DNA of 64,000 nucleotides from Helichrysum umbraculigerum (GCA_949592205.1 CATIUR010000001.1:239214750-239278749), one strand, 5' to 3'. Shown: positions 48,181 through 58,792, numbered from the stretch's first letter. Program-made: numbers and translations. Notes: generated by a model not told the origin, from the sequence alone.

Positions 48181-49782
48181 TCACTCCGGCCGGAAGTTTT
48201 GAGTTGCAGTGGTTCGGAAAGTTCTTCTAGAACAAAATCTCCAAATTGAAGCTTGTTGATTCTTTTGCCCTTGTTCCATGCTCAACCGAATATTTGTCAT
48301 TTGAGTTTTCATCCTCTCGGTGGCAGTTTCTTGCTTTGCCATAAACTCCTTCATCATTTGTTCCATTGGAGTCAATGTTGGTTCTTGTTTTTGAACCGGT
48401 GGTGGTTGTTGTTCTCTAGATGGGCTTTGGTGTCGATTTTGGTTGTAATTTTGGTTTTGGGATTGGTTTTGATTGTATGATTGGTTTTGAGATTGATTGG
48501 AGTTTTGGTTGTAAGGTTGGTTAGGTCTAGAAAATCGGATTTGGTTTTGGTTTTGGTTATAGCCTCCTCCTTGGTAACCTCCCGAATTTCGGTTTTGATA
48601 ACCCCCTCGTTGGTAGTTTCCGCCTTGATAATTACCTTGTTGAAGGAAATTAACACCTTCCTCATCTCCTACCATTGGCAAATTGTCTTGTGCACAATTC
48701 ACCGTGGCATGATTACCGCCACAATTACCACAACCATCTCGAAGCTCTTTGATCTCTCCTTTGATTGTCTTGAATTGAGCATCGAATTTGGAAGACAAAG
48801 CCTTGATCTCTTTCATCATTGCCGAGTCATTGGAGCTTCCGCCTCCACTACTAGTACCCTCGGCAAATGCAACATGCTTTCTCACCGGCTTTCCTCCTTT
48901 GTCTTTCGCCCAATTCAAACTTTGTGTGACTTTATCTTCCAACACCTTCCAAGCTTCATTAGGTGTCTTGTAAAGAAATAGACCTCCTCCGGAGGCATCA
49001 AGAACATTAGCCGATTCAATGCCAAGTCCATTGTAAAACAATGTAATTATCTCCGCCTTCGATAGCCCATGTCCGTGACAATTTCTCAACATTTTCTTTA
49101 ATCGACACCAAGCTTCCACTAAAGTTTTGCCTTCTTGTTGTTTGAAGGCTCTAATCTCATTCAACAAACGCTCGGCCAATGCCGGAGGATAAAACCGTCT
49201 CACAAAAGCTTCTCTCATCTCGTTCCATGATCTAATGGTATTTGGCTCCAATTCTTGGTACCAAATCTTAGCTTCACCACATAAGGACATCGGAAAAGTC
49301 CTTAGTCTAATAGCCTCATCCATGTTTTGACCATACTTGAAATAACTCCCTATCTCAAGAAAACTAGCAATATGTTTGTGCGGATCGGCCCGCACCCTTC
49401 CATCAAATTGGGTATCTCGGATGAGTTGCATATGATGACCCTTCAAGGAAAAATTATCATTTTCATTATCTTGAACCCGTATGGCCGACCCCGGTGTAGG
49501 CGCCACGGTTCTTTCCCGTGAGAAAATAGGAGTATCATCCTCATCCGCCATCTCTTCTTCACCTTCGGAGGGTGTTAAAGGATCTTCTTCGGGTGATGGA
49601 ATTTCCTCCACAAAAGTTTCTTCCACCTCGACAGTGTTTCCAGAAGATGTATCGGTATCTGTTTGACTACTAGATGATTCCGATGATCTTTGCTTTGGCT
49701 TCCTCCTTCGTTTACTCTTTTTGGTCTTCTCCGGATTGGACAAAGGACTTAGAAGCTCTTTACCGGAGCTCCTTGTGTTCAT
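48181..49782 (-). CDS. gag: Retrotransposon Gag (Athila/Tat-like)
   Basis: 533 codons from ATG at 49782, 141 bases downstream of the primer binding site at 49940-49923. Order: a basic and serine-rich N-terminus (KKSKRRRKPKQRSSES), an acidic linker, then the Retrotrans_gag core with LRTFPMSLCGEAKIWYQELE, W-N-M-R-E-A-F-RRF and EAWCRLKKMLRNCHGHGL. A CX2CX3HX4C knuckle (CGNCGGNHATVNC) follows, and then a long Asn/Gln/Gly/Tyr low-complexity region. The product would be the capsid/nucleocapsid polyprotein of the particle. It ends at TGA 48181-48183 after a short out-of-frame tail, and the true continuation lies in the next frame. It belongs to the nested element whose LTR is 49947-51826, not to the outer one. 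Confidence 0.88.
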   Translation of the reverse strand: MNTRSSGKELLSPLSNPEKTKKSKRRRKPKQRSSESSSSQTDTDTSSGNTVEVEETFVEEIPSPEEDPLTPSEGEEEMADEDDTPIFSRERTVAPTPGSAIRVQDNENDNFSLKGHHMQLIRDTQFDGRVRADPHKHIASFLEIGSYFKYGQNMDEAIRLRTFPMSLCGEAKIWYQELEPNTIRSWNEMREAFVRRFYPPALAERLLNEIRAFKQQEGKTLVEAWCRLKKMLRNCHGHGLSKAEIITLFYNGLGIESANVLDASGGGLFLYKTPNEAWKVLEDKVTQSLNWAKDKGGKPVRKHVAFAEGTSSGGGSSNDSAMMKEIKALSSKFDAQFKTIKGEIKELRDGCGNCGGNHATVNCAQDNLPMVGDEEGVNFLQQGNYQGGNYQRGGYQNRNSGGYQGGGYNQNQNQIRFSRPNQPYNQNSNQSQNQSYNQNQSQNQNYNQNRHQSPSREQQPPPVQKQEPTLTPMEQMMKEFMAKQETATERMKTQMTNIRLSMEQGQKNQQASIWRFCSRRTFRTTATQNFRPE

Positions 49783-49922
49783 CCACTACCAAATCACACC
49801 TGAAAGAACACAAACGATAAAACCATAAACGCACGGCGCAATACAAACAAAGGTAACTTTCCAAGAATAAATTCTAGAAAGGATCAATTAATCACACTTA
49901 AATCAATTTCACAAATCAAGAT

Positions 49923-49940
49923 TCCCCGGCAGCGGAGCCA
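49923..49940 (-). other. Primer binding site, nested element
   Basis: Minus strand TGGCTCCGCTGCCGGGGA, six bases after the LTR end. It differs at two positions from the tRNA-Asp-type site of the outer element. Confidence 0.75.
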
Positions 49941-49946
49941 AAAACT

Positions 49947-51826
49947 TGATGTGGTGAATCTAGTTATAAAAATTTATCATTGTTTAGTAAACCAAAAAGT
50001 ACCTAGCTAGACCAATACACAACCGGGCAGTGGACCCTGTCGAGTGGTAGTATAGTTTGGTAAGTTCGGGTTCGAACACAGGGAACTAGATTGGATGATC
50101 AATATAAGTGTGAGCAATTTAAAAAGGGAAGATAAAATGTGGTTGGTTGTGTGACCGAATTGTCACGATGCTTAAAACTACAATCTTTAATTAATCTAGG
50201 CAGGTGGACTCTGAAGAGTCGGTTTAATTGTTTGGTCTTTTCAAATATTAAAAACAATTCTTGCTTGGATTATTTCACTAGTGATTTCGGGGTGTAGAAT
50301 TATAACCGGTTAAGACATATGCTAAATGGTAACATTCATCAAACCTAAGCTCAAAGTTCTCTGAGACCTAAGGTTCAACTTCAATTAACAAACCTATGAT
50401 CTAATCTAGTAACGGACGTTCGCCGTGGTTACTATCTTACACAATTTAGCCAAATCATTTGACACATTCCAAAATTACATTCGCAATTTTGTTCAATCAT
50501 TCATAGACAAATAATTAGTAGCAATTTACTTGGTTGAAAACGTTCGCTATATCAATTAGTAAATTACTAAATGGTTAAATTCTAGTGATTAAGCTCAATT
50601 ACATAAGGTTCTCCGATTAAACATAAATTAAGATTTGTGAGTTTGCAAATCATCCACACAACAAACATTCGCTACAATTGCTAACTTGTATGTATTTGAC
50701 TAGTTGTTGTTAAAATCACCAAAAGCTTTGTTCCACAAATGATAAACAACTTATATAGGTATTTTTTGTAAGCAACAAACGTTCGCTATAATTGCTTAGC
50801 TAAAATGCCAAAAGTTTACTAACAACAACAACCTAAACACATACAAATTCATGGATGATTCACAAACTCAAACATAAATTAACACCTAAAGATTACACCC
50901 CTAATCAACTAGTTATTTCATCCAAACAAACATAATAGTAACTAGCCACACATAGCAACAATAATCATGCTAACACAACTAACACTTGATGAAATCATAA
51001 ATAACTTGAAACTAGATTAGATTCGAAATTATACCAAAGTTGTTACAATAATGTCTCCAAGTAGTGTTGCTTGATATTCCTCCTTACAAACTCCTAAATT
51101 AAATGCAAGAGAGTGAGATTTAATGATGATTTTTGTGTAGTAGAAGTGGTGGTGGAAGTGGAGTAAATGAGAGGAGTAAATGAAGATGGAAGAAGTGTGT
51201 GTAGTGAATATTATGTGAGAAGTGAGGAGTGTTTGATGATGATGATGTATTATGAAGCTTCAGCCGGACCAAACACCCCCCATTCTCTTTTTTTTAATTT
51301 TTTTTTTATTTTCTATTAATCAAAAATGGATGGGAAAAACGGTTGGCAATAAATGCCAACCAATCAGAATCGGACAGCACATCAACCACCTTAACCCTCG
51401 CTCAGATCCAAAGCTAGCCGATCGGCTTAAAGAGGATAGCCGATCGGCTTTACACGTCTAGCCGAACGGCTACGCAAGCCTAGCAGATCGGCTTCTACTT
51501 CTCAACACAACCATCAACAACGTAGCAAAGTTCTGTAATAAAATTGCACTAAAACAGCCGAACTTCTAACTTTAGCCGATCTTCTTAAAGCTCAAAACCG
51601 ATCGGCTAACAAGGTTAAGCCGATCGGCTATGACCCGAATTCCAGCCCAGCCAGCTTTTGATCCAAACTTCACCACATCCACACCATTCCGCATGTGTTT
51701 CCAACTTTTGACCTGAAATAGATTTCCAAACAAAATAAGTATCGAAAGTTCACAAAAATCTACTCAAATACATATGCAAAACAATGATATCGCGACAGAT
51801 TTATATAACCAAAATGAGCGATATCA
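49947..51826 (-). mobile_element. 5' LTR of nested retroelement (partner LTR missing)
   Basis: Plus-strand ends are TGATGTGGTGAATC and GAGCGATATCA. The primer binding site follows on the minus strand. The minus-strand start TGATATCGC is shared with the outer element's LTR, and otherwise the LTRs are unlike. I find no second copy of this LTR in 43168-47537, so the expected TSD of CATAG (minus) cannot be tested. Confidence 0.75.
51410..51640. repeat. Cluster of AGCCGATCGGCT palindromes
   Basis: At least seven full or one-mismatch copies of AGCCGATCGGCT occur in 230 bp (for example about 51414, 51437, 51460, 51594, 51618), 190-415 bp from the minus-strand LTR start. Confidence 0.9.
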
Positions 51827-52388
51827 CTATGTCGGGTGTAATAGATGTGGAGTGTGTGCGTCTCTCAACTTTCTGTATCCTAGAGTTGGCTCCAGCTCGA
51901 TTCCTACTCTCCTCATTACTCTCTTGGGTTTGTGTTGGTAGTTCATTAAAGATTTTAGACATATTATAAGTAAAACTTCTAAGTATGTCTTCTTGTTCTT
52001 TAATCATTTCTTCAAGTGATTCGGAAGGAGGTGAGAAAACAGCATTACTGCTGAGACACGCTAAGGGCGTATCTCTCAAGTCAGGATTCTCATAGGGTTG
52101 TGGTATACTTACAGGGTGAGGTGAGTGTGGGTAGATTTCGAATGGTTGAGGATGAAAAGGTTGGCATGGATGTGGTTGGAAAGTGTTAGGGTCATTTTGA
52201 TACAGTGTTTGAGGATCTAAGTACCCTAGGTTATCCGAATACATCATACTATGGCTTTGGCATTCTCCATCTACGTGGGTATTATCGCACATGCTACATC
52301 TATTTTGGATTGAATTAAAAAGACTTTGCATTTGATCTAATCGTTCCCATTGATTTAACATTTCCCAAGGGTCCATAACAGATGGCAT
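51801..52388 (-). CDS. Leader ORF of outer retroelement, interrupted by nested LTR
   Basis: 195 codons from ATG at 52388, about 175 bases after the outer primer binding site. It begins MPSVMDPWEMLNQWERLDQM and has a Cys/His cluster RCSMCDNTHVDGECQSHS, a Pro/His-rich middle and an acidic helix (SLEEMIKEQEDILRSF). From 51826 onward the codons are nested-LTR sequence, so the last 8 or so residues are not native. The original continuation should lie beyond the nested element but I cannot find it. Position suggests a Gag N-terminus. No family recognised. Confidence 0.55.
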   Translation of the reverse strand: MPSVMDPWEMLNQWERLDQMQSLFNSIQNRCSMCDNTHVDGECQSHSMMYSDNLGYLDPQTLYQNDPNTFQPHPCQPFHPQPFEIYPHSPHPVSIPQPYENPDLRDTPLACLSSNAVFSPPSESLEEMIKEQEDILRSFTYNMSKIFNELPTQTQESNEESRNRAGANSRIQKVERRTHSTSITPDIVISLILVI

Positions 52389-52564
52389 AGGGAGAAGGTT
52401 TCAGAATTAACGTTGTGGGTGAGAAGGGAATTAATCTAACCTAAGGTAATCCTAACTACGCTAAACTAAGTGCAAAATGTAACTTTTGACAAGGATGGTA
52501 AGTCCTGGTCAAAAGGATCTCTTAAAAACGAACTTATCTAAACAGGCTCCGAATCGTACTACCG

Positions 52565-52582
52565 TCCCCGGCAACGGCGCCA
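52565..52582 (-). other. Primer binding site, outer element
   Basis: Minus strand TGGCGCCGTTGCCGGGGA, the complement expected of a tRNA-Asp 3' end as used by many plant gypsy elements, six bases from the LTR. Confidence 0.85.
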
Positions 52583-52588
52583 AAAACT

Positions 52589-55169
52589 TGATGCGCCCCC
52601 AGCCGTCAGTGTCGTTGGTGTTGTTGCAACGACTGAGCGGGCGATCAGGGTGTTTTAAAATTTGTTTTGCTCGGGGCCTAAACTTCCGAACTACCTACTG
52701 GTACTAGGTACTAGTACCTGATACTAGTATGTGGTAAGGATGATCAGGGTCGTCTCCAGACGGTCGAATTTGAAGCGGAGCTCGTTTGGACAATTAAGTC
52801 TTCAAGATGGGGTTCAGATAGTTGGTTTTGTTTGGATTTTTATCTAATTTAAACTACTAAAGCAATAAAACTAAAATGAACTAGCTAGCATATAAGGAAC
52901 GACTAAGGATAGGAAATACGTGGTTTACCATGACTTGGGATAATATAATATCGGGATTGTGTTTATGATGGGGAAATTATTAACTTGTTATGTTTAAAGG
53001 AACAAATATGTAAGATCTAGGGGGTTATGTATCTAAGTCACTAGGACTTTCCTTCCTAGACCTTGTTAATACTTTTTTTAAGATCTAATTAATTTGATTT
53101 ATGACCTAGTCCTCTCATTTTCAAACAGTTATACATCCCTGGATTATTCGCAGTTTGTCAAAACGTGTTTCATATGTAGACCATGCCTTTCAGTAATAGA
53201 CGGTGTACTTTACATAGTAAATCCACAGCTTCTCACATCCAACATGCGGTCAAGAGGAATTGACAGTGAAGATGACACTCTAAACTAACTAAATGTAAAG
53301 CAGTGCAGAAATGTAAACTTAATATATACAATGAGTGGTTTCACTGTGTCTTACTTATTGCATGTCATGGGCACAGATAACTACTTACCACAATTAAGGT
53401 TCATGACTCCCTATTATCTAGGTGGTGGTAACGTGGATAACTGGAAAAGGTACTCCATAAATTAGGTCTGGTGTCATATATTTAAACAAAGTATAATGAT
53501 TCTCATTCATATAAGTTTCTTTTTATAAATTTAAACTATGTTGGAATGAGTTGTTTTTACGATCTTATCAACTAACTAACGTAGAGTTGTCCGCAATCAG
53601 ATAGAAGATATGTCACATGGATAGTAAACACAAATAATTACAATACACTGGAAGTTCTCCCAAATGTACTGAACACATCGGCCAACAACTACCCTCGAAT
53701 CCTATTCCCCAATCTCGGTCGTCAGAGATGTCCGTATCATGGCATGATCTAATGAATAAATAGTCGCATAAACAGGTTTTACCCTATCGGAATAAGTTGG
53801 GGCAGTCTGGTCGTAAGCGGTTGGCCAAACATGCCATCATTCGTTCATAATATTATAATTAAATAGAAATTCATTTATCACATTTATAGTATTGATCCGT
53901 AATATAACTACATTCGGTCGTTCTCAGACTTCCGTATGTTTGTACTCCGCATAAAGCGTTTCCAGCACTATATCTGAGGACAGTCGAATAGGGGCCGTCA
54001 TATTACTTTTCAATATTTAATATCATCCCATTATAACTATCTAAATCATGGCAAACATATAAGCAACTACTCGCAGATCATGGCAATGAACATTTCTAAT
54101 GTTAAAAAATTGTAAACATCAAACAAGAACATTACAAATAATTAATAAAAGAAAGGATAGATATTACCCGTAATTATTGCGAGCAGAACAATGCTTATAT
54201 TACTTCCAAATATTTCAAAGCGTTACATTGCTAAGCTAGCTACTACTAAGTACTACATAATTAATCTCCTACTTATCTCTCACCAAATTAATTAAATTAA
54301 CTTAGAGAGAGAAAGTAGAGAGAAAAAGAAAATAAAAGTTGGAAGAAATTGATCTTAGAGAGAAGTAAGAAAGATATGAAATGTGTGTCTTCAAATGAAC
54401 CATGGAGGCCTCTATTTATAGTTGAAAGTTGGTGCATTTTAGCAATTGGAGGCACACATTAGCAAAAGGTGGAAAAGGTGGTGCACCGGGTACGAAAAGG
54501 GCGTAAAGGTGGTGCACCGGGTACGGAAAAGCGCATAAGGTCTAGCACCAGGTACGCGAAAGGACCAAAAAGAGGAAACGAGATGGGGGACAGGCAGCCG
54601 GCGGCGGCTAGGTGGCAGGCGGCGGTGGGGTGGCTGGCCGGCGGCGGCTGGCACTCCCCCGCCCCGGTTCGTCGCCTGTTGCCTCGTTTCTTGATTCGGG
54701 CGTGTTTTCTTCGTTATGCGTCCGTTTGCGTCGATTCTTTTTTGGTTGGATTCGTTTTTCAAAAATGAAGATTTTGATGAAAAGATATCCCAAAAATATG
54801 TCTCTGAACTTTAGATGTGTCGTACGAATCGTTTGGATCTTCCGGCGTACGTAGAATCTTCATTCTTCGTCTGTTTTTGTTGATTCTTCTTATGTTGGAT
54901 TCGTAATTTGAAAACGAACATCTTGGTTGAGATGGATGTTAATGATGGGTACTTTTGTCTTAAAATCTCGTTTTGATGCCTTGAATCTTCAAACGAGTGT
55001 GGAATCTTCGTTTTTCATCCGTTTTGCTTGATTTTCATCGTGCAACTTTGTTTTGACCATCTTGGCATAATACTATTGATTTGTAATGTTTTTTGAGTTA
55101 AAGTGCCAAGAATCGTTCCAGAATGAGAGAGATATCAGTAGTAAAAACGTGACTTTTTATGCGATATCA
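52589..55169 (-). repeat. 5' LTR (minus-strand sense) of the 14.6-kb element
   Basis: 2581 bp, partner of 40584-43167. TATA at 54413-54420, triple GCACCGGGTACG at 54480-54558, GC-rich tract at 54596-54665, and TACTAGGTACTAGTACC palindromes at about 52700-52738 near the 3' end. Confidence 0.95.
54413..54420 (-). promoter_or_regulatory. TATA box in 5' LTR
   Basis: Minus strand ACTATAAATAGAGGCC, about 750 bp into the LTR. It would set the start of the genomic RNA. Confidence 0.7.
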
Positions 55170-55174
55170 ATCTC

Positions 55175-55358
55175 TCTTACTTTATGGTTAGATGTCAGTT
55201 TTACCCTTTACTTTTTATCTTTCTTTTTGTCTTACATGTACAAATTAGGGGTATAAAAGAACTTTATCACATTATTCTTATCTATTTTCTGGAAGTGGAC
55301 AATAAAATTGGGACACTCATAAAAGGAATACCGGACAATAAATTCGGGACGGAGGGAG
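55175..55358. mobile_element. Right part of the split Stowaway
   Basis: Ends CGGGACGGAGGGAG before TA at 55359. Together with 40517-40583 it makes an about 250-bp MITE interrupted by the LTR element. Confidence 0.9.
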
Positions 55359-55453
55359 TAACATTTTTACCTATATGTCATGCTTCTCGTATTAACTACT
55401 CGATCAACAAACATCTTACGTGTCACCATTTTCTTAAGTTTGCTAAATGTATA

Positions 55454-55644
55454 CTCCCTCCGTCCCAGTCAAAGTGTCCAATTTAACTTTGCACACAGTT
55501 TTAGGATTCTCCACTAACTACAATTTTCACCAATCAAATAATATATCTACCCTATAAAGTTTCTTTCGATTAAATAAAACATGAAAGTTGACACTTATTT
55601 GGGATAACCCAAAATAGTAATTACTTGAGGTGGAACGGAAGGTG
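55454..55644. mobile_element. Stowaway MITE
   Basis: CTCCCTCCGTCCCAGTC at the left, TGGAACGGAAGGTG at the right, TA on both sides. The paralogous site near 27205 lacks it. Confidence 0.88.
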
Positions 55645-56186
55645 TATATCACATCATATAAGCATTTAATTATTCGAGGTTATTATTGTCTCTTAACGAG
55701 GGCTTTATAACCCGCATGTTACGGTGAAAGTTTAAAAATTGAATCTTTATAGAATTTGACATGAAGTATTAAATTTGCATAACGCCAATGTTTGATTTGC
55801 TTATGATACAGGGAAAATAGTCTGAAAAGATAACTAATCTTTCAGAATTAGACAATTAAGACGATATGAATTTGTCGATACCTTAAAATAACCCATAATT
55901 TGAAATTGTGTTATAAAAATTTTAGTTGTCAAAAAAGTTTAATTATAGGTGAAATTACCATTTTGTTATTTATTTTTCTTATATTTTTGCCAGTTTTAGC
56001 TGACGTGGACTTTACAAATCATATATTCATTTAATACGTGAAATTTTTTAACCTCGCAAACATACTATATAAATTCTAATTGTACTTTTCAAGTGTTTAA
56101 ACCCTAGTTATATTTTGAGAATAAAAGTGTTTAAATTTTGTGTTTTCTAAGATAATAAAAACACAATTAAACGAATATATGATATG

Positions 56187-56189
<3 letters not shown>

Positions 56190-56247
<58 letters not shown>
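56190..56247. repeat. (TA)n microsatellite
   Basis: About 57 bp of TA in the upstream region of the RING gene. Confidence 0.97.
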
Positions 56248-56250
<3 letters not shown>

Positions 56251-56529
56251 TAGTGTTCATATTATTGACAAACAAAAGTTATAAATCACAAAAGACGTGT
56301 TAAACTATAAAATATATGAAATATTCACATGTGCACATATCAAATGTGCACATGTGAACAAAATATATAAATTTAGATACAATTGTTAGTTGTAATAGAT
56401 TAGTATTGGTATTAGTATATTTATTAAATTAAAAAAATCGATTTCCCTTTTTAATAATCCCGTAATTTTATGTACTTTTAGCAAACTTTGAGGATAAAAA
56501 AAGTAAAAAAAAACCCCTTTTTTACTTAA

Positions 56530-56540
56530 ACTTTATATAC
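56530..56540 (+). promoter_or_regulatory. Candidate TATA box of the RING gene
   Basis: ACTTTATATACTT lies about 95 bp before the start codon. The block is conserved in the inverted fragment at 28138 (AGTATATAAAAGT). Confidence 0.45.
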
Positions 56541-56626
56541 TTATTATCTGAAACTATCAAATAAAACCCTTGTGAATACATAAAAGTTAACATAGGGTAT
56601 TCCATTCATACGCCTCTATTGGTCCA

Positions 56627-57034
56627 ATGAATGCCTTAAAATCTCTCACGGCGGCCGTCCCTTTCCGCCGCCGACCACCACCACCCACCAACCCATGCGC
56701 CATCTGCATGGACGATATGGTCATCGGAGACAAAACCATTGAAAAGCTTCCTTGCAACCATCATTTTCATGCTCGATGTATTCTCAGATGGTTGTGTGTC
56801 AAGAAAAACTGTCCGATCTGTAGACGCGAAACTGTACTGCCAAGAAAACAGCTTTATCGAATGCTTGAAGCAACCGATCCTTCAATGTTGTATTACCGGC
56901 GACAAGATGTCCATGTTTACTATGTCGAGTTTAAGCCGCCGAAGTTTCTGTGGGTTTATCAGCTTAGGGATCTGATTGAAGCATTGTTTCCTGAGCTTTA
57001 TGAGCATTTCAAAGCTAAATTGGGATACAGATAG
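56627..57034 (+). CDS. RING-H2 zinc finger protein, putative E3 ubiquitin ligase
   Basis: A complete 135-residue single-exon gene. The RING-H2 finger runs from residue 24 to 65: C24-x2-C27, C43-x-H45-x2-H48-x2-C51 and C62-x2-C65, with spacing CX2C-X15-CXHX2HX2C-X10-CX2C, the E3-type arrangement. W55 sits where RING-H2 proteins contact the E2 enzyme. A proline/arginine-rich leader (RRRPPPPTNP) precedes it. The C-terminal 65 residues (YYRRQDVHVYYVEFKPPKFL...) are unlike any domain I know. There is no membrane segment, so a soluble protein is expected. The role would be ubiquitin transfer to unknown substrates. The ATG at 56627 is the first in frame and is matched in the inverted fragment at 28045. 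The gene lies inside a segmental duplication; the left copy has lost it. Confidence 0.9.
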   Translation: MNALKSLTAAVPFRRRPPPPTNPCAICMDDMVIGDKTIEKLPCNHHFHARCILRWLCVKKNCPICRRETVLPRKQLYRMLEATDPSMLYYRRQDVHVYYVEFKPPKFLWVYQLRDLIEALFPELYEHFKAKLGYR

Positions 57035-57399
57035 CTGGTCGATCCTCATGTAAGGTGTTGTTGTTCATTTGATGTTGGTAAGGTTTGTTTTCGAATGATT
57101 TGAAAACTGTTGATTGTGTCTTTGTTTTTTAGGGTTTTGAATTTGAACATTGTTCAGCTTGCATGGATGTATGATGTTATATTAAATGCCTTTTATTTAA
57201 GACTAATGATTTGATGATATATGATGATCCGATGAGATGATGGTTTTGATTTGAATTGAATTGAATGAAATTTAGTCATCATCATTATGATAAATGAGTT
57301 CATTTTTCTAACTACTACTATAATGGATTTACATAGGATTTTGTCCCAAATAATTTTTCCAAGTTGAAACACACACATTTATAATTTCATTAACAACAA
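57035..57399. other. 3' flank / UTR of the RING gene
   Basis: AT-rich, without coding potential; it presumably holds the 3' UTR. Repeated ATGATG and GAATTGAATT words. No polyadenylation signal stands out. Confidence 0.4.
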
Positions 57400-58010
57400 A
57401 AGCCGTGATAGCAACTTGATTGTGGAAATTGACAGGTTGCTTTCTATTTGGATTGATGATTTGTAGAGGATTGTAACTGATCTTTACATGATTAATCATG
57501 TTCTGATTCTAGTTTAAGCATTGTATATTACATTTTTATTTACATAATAAATGTTCTTTTACAATGCTTTTTAAATATACTAAAGTGTGTCAACATGTTT
57601 CCTCCTTTTCTTTTCCAAGTAATATATGGATCATGTTGAATGACACCATTGAAGGTGGTAAAATGTTCTATGAGAGTTTCCATTATGCAGTCGCGGTTTG
57701 AATTGAAGGAATTTCTAGCTTGTTCTTATTGTCCCACTGATTTCTTCCATTTACATTTATGGTAGAGATTAGTTACTGTAATTATCAGATCTCGAAATCT
57801 TTATAAGTTTATCATACCTTCCGTCCTCGACTTTTCCCTCCCTTTGGAAATTTGCCACTCTTTTTGTGAGCGTCTCCAAAACTCCTTTTGTTAACCTACG
57901 AAGGGGATATAATGCAAATCTATGATGTGGGACCTCGGAATCATCCTATAACGGTGACCCTGTCCCAGCGCATAGGTTTTTAACGTTTCAAGTTATATAT
58001 ATAGATAGTT
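57400..58010. repeat. Right copy of duplicated segment (block S)
   Basis: Collinear with 31370-32060 (see there). It is directly downstream of the RING gene, so in the left copy the gene would have been expected between 27745 and 31370. Confidence 0.85.
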
Positions 58011-58464
58011 GTGCCAATTTTCGTCTACAAGAGTGTATTCTCCTAAAAATTGCTTTGATCATAGAATTTTAACTCTTTAACGTCAATTTACATAATAAAA
58101 AAAAATCTACAGTTTGTATGTTTTATTTCTTTTTCGTGGTTACTTTGCTACTTTGGATTAATTTAATTGCTAAGGTCACGAGAATAAACAATATCGTGCT
58201 TAAACTTACCTTGATTGTGTTTTACAAAAATAAGTGAGTTCTAAATTTCCTGTGTTTAAGCGAAGTTTTGATCTTATATATCACAGTATATGATGTATCT
58301 CAGTACTTAAAATGACATTAGTACACTATTAACACATGCCTTATGAGCATGTGTAAGAGAGTCTGTGTGTAACGAAACATATAGATACGAAATATTAAGA
58401 TGTGATAAAATCACTGTCGATAATCTATTCACAACTACAGTTTACTGATTATTTCCGTATCTTG

Positions 58465-58700
58465 CAAGTGTGTGGCTTCTTTATAGTGAAGTTTATAGAT
58501 TAAGATGATTACGTAGAACCATAACTCGTAACAAGTTATGTTTTCATTATAATATATGTCGTCATGTTTATATCGTTACTGTATTTTATGAATTTTATGA
58601 GAATGAATACGTTAGGTATTTCTCCTTTACTAAATTGCTTTTACAACAACAAAATTTCAAACTCGTAAATTTGTGACAGTCGTAGTATCTAACATTATAC
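58465..58700. repeat. Second copy of block P
   Basis: TTGCAAGTGTGTGGCTTC and TTGCTTTTACAACAACAAAAT match 16800-16835 and 17376-17400. P follows S here but precedes Q in the left copy, as expected at the junction of tandem units. Confidence 0.55.
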
Positions 58701-58777
58701 TTGACATCTTTTAAAAGGAGAGTCTAATCGCGACAATAAACAAAGAATGTGTCTATATGTTACATACTTTTGTCACC

Positions 58778-58792
58778 TATATAAAAAAAATG
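58778..58792 (+). promoter_or_regulatory. Possible TATA box of the RALF gene
   Basis: ACCTATATAAAAAAA lies about 250 bp before the start codon. Weak evidence; the AT-rich surroundings make chance matches likely. Confidence 0.3.

Larger units (their letters stand above)
40584..55169 (-). mobile_element. 14.6-kb Ty3/gypsy-type LTR retrotransposon without pol
   Basis: Two long terminal repeats (40584-43167 and 52589-55169), TG...CA ends, and TSD ATCTC at 40579-40583 and 55170-55174. The primer binding site beside the right LTR puts the element on the minus strand. Beside the left LTR the minus strand reads TTGAGGACAAGCAACG... then AAGTGTGGGATACT, the pre-LTR region typical of Athila/Tat-like gypsy elements. 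I find no reverse transcriptase, RNase H or integrase frame anywhere inside, so it is non-autonomous or decayed. The interior carries a nested second element (49947-51826 LTR plus gag) and a palindromic array (44366-45723). Confidence 0.9.
55361..56330. repeat. Right copy of duplicated segment (end of block R)
   Basis: Continues the match to 27114-27745, with a private Stowaway at 55454-55644. It leads directly into the promoter of the intact RING gene. Confidence 0.85.

Noticed and set aside
48253..48981. Plus-strand ORFs opposite gag
   Set aside because: They mirror the gag low-complexity region and have no independent support.
50060..50090. tRNA-like GGGTTCGAACACAGGG word
   Set aside because: It is an isolated B-box-like word in an LTR without the rest of a tRNA cloverleaf.
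51410..51640. CRISPR-like array of AGCCGATCGGCT words
   Set aside because: Spacing is irregular, repeats are 12-bp palindromes in a plant LTR; a CRISPR array is excluded.
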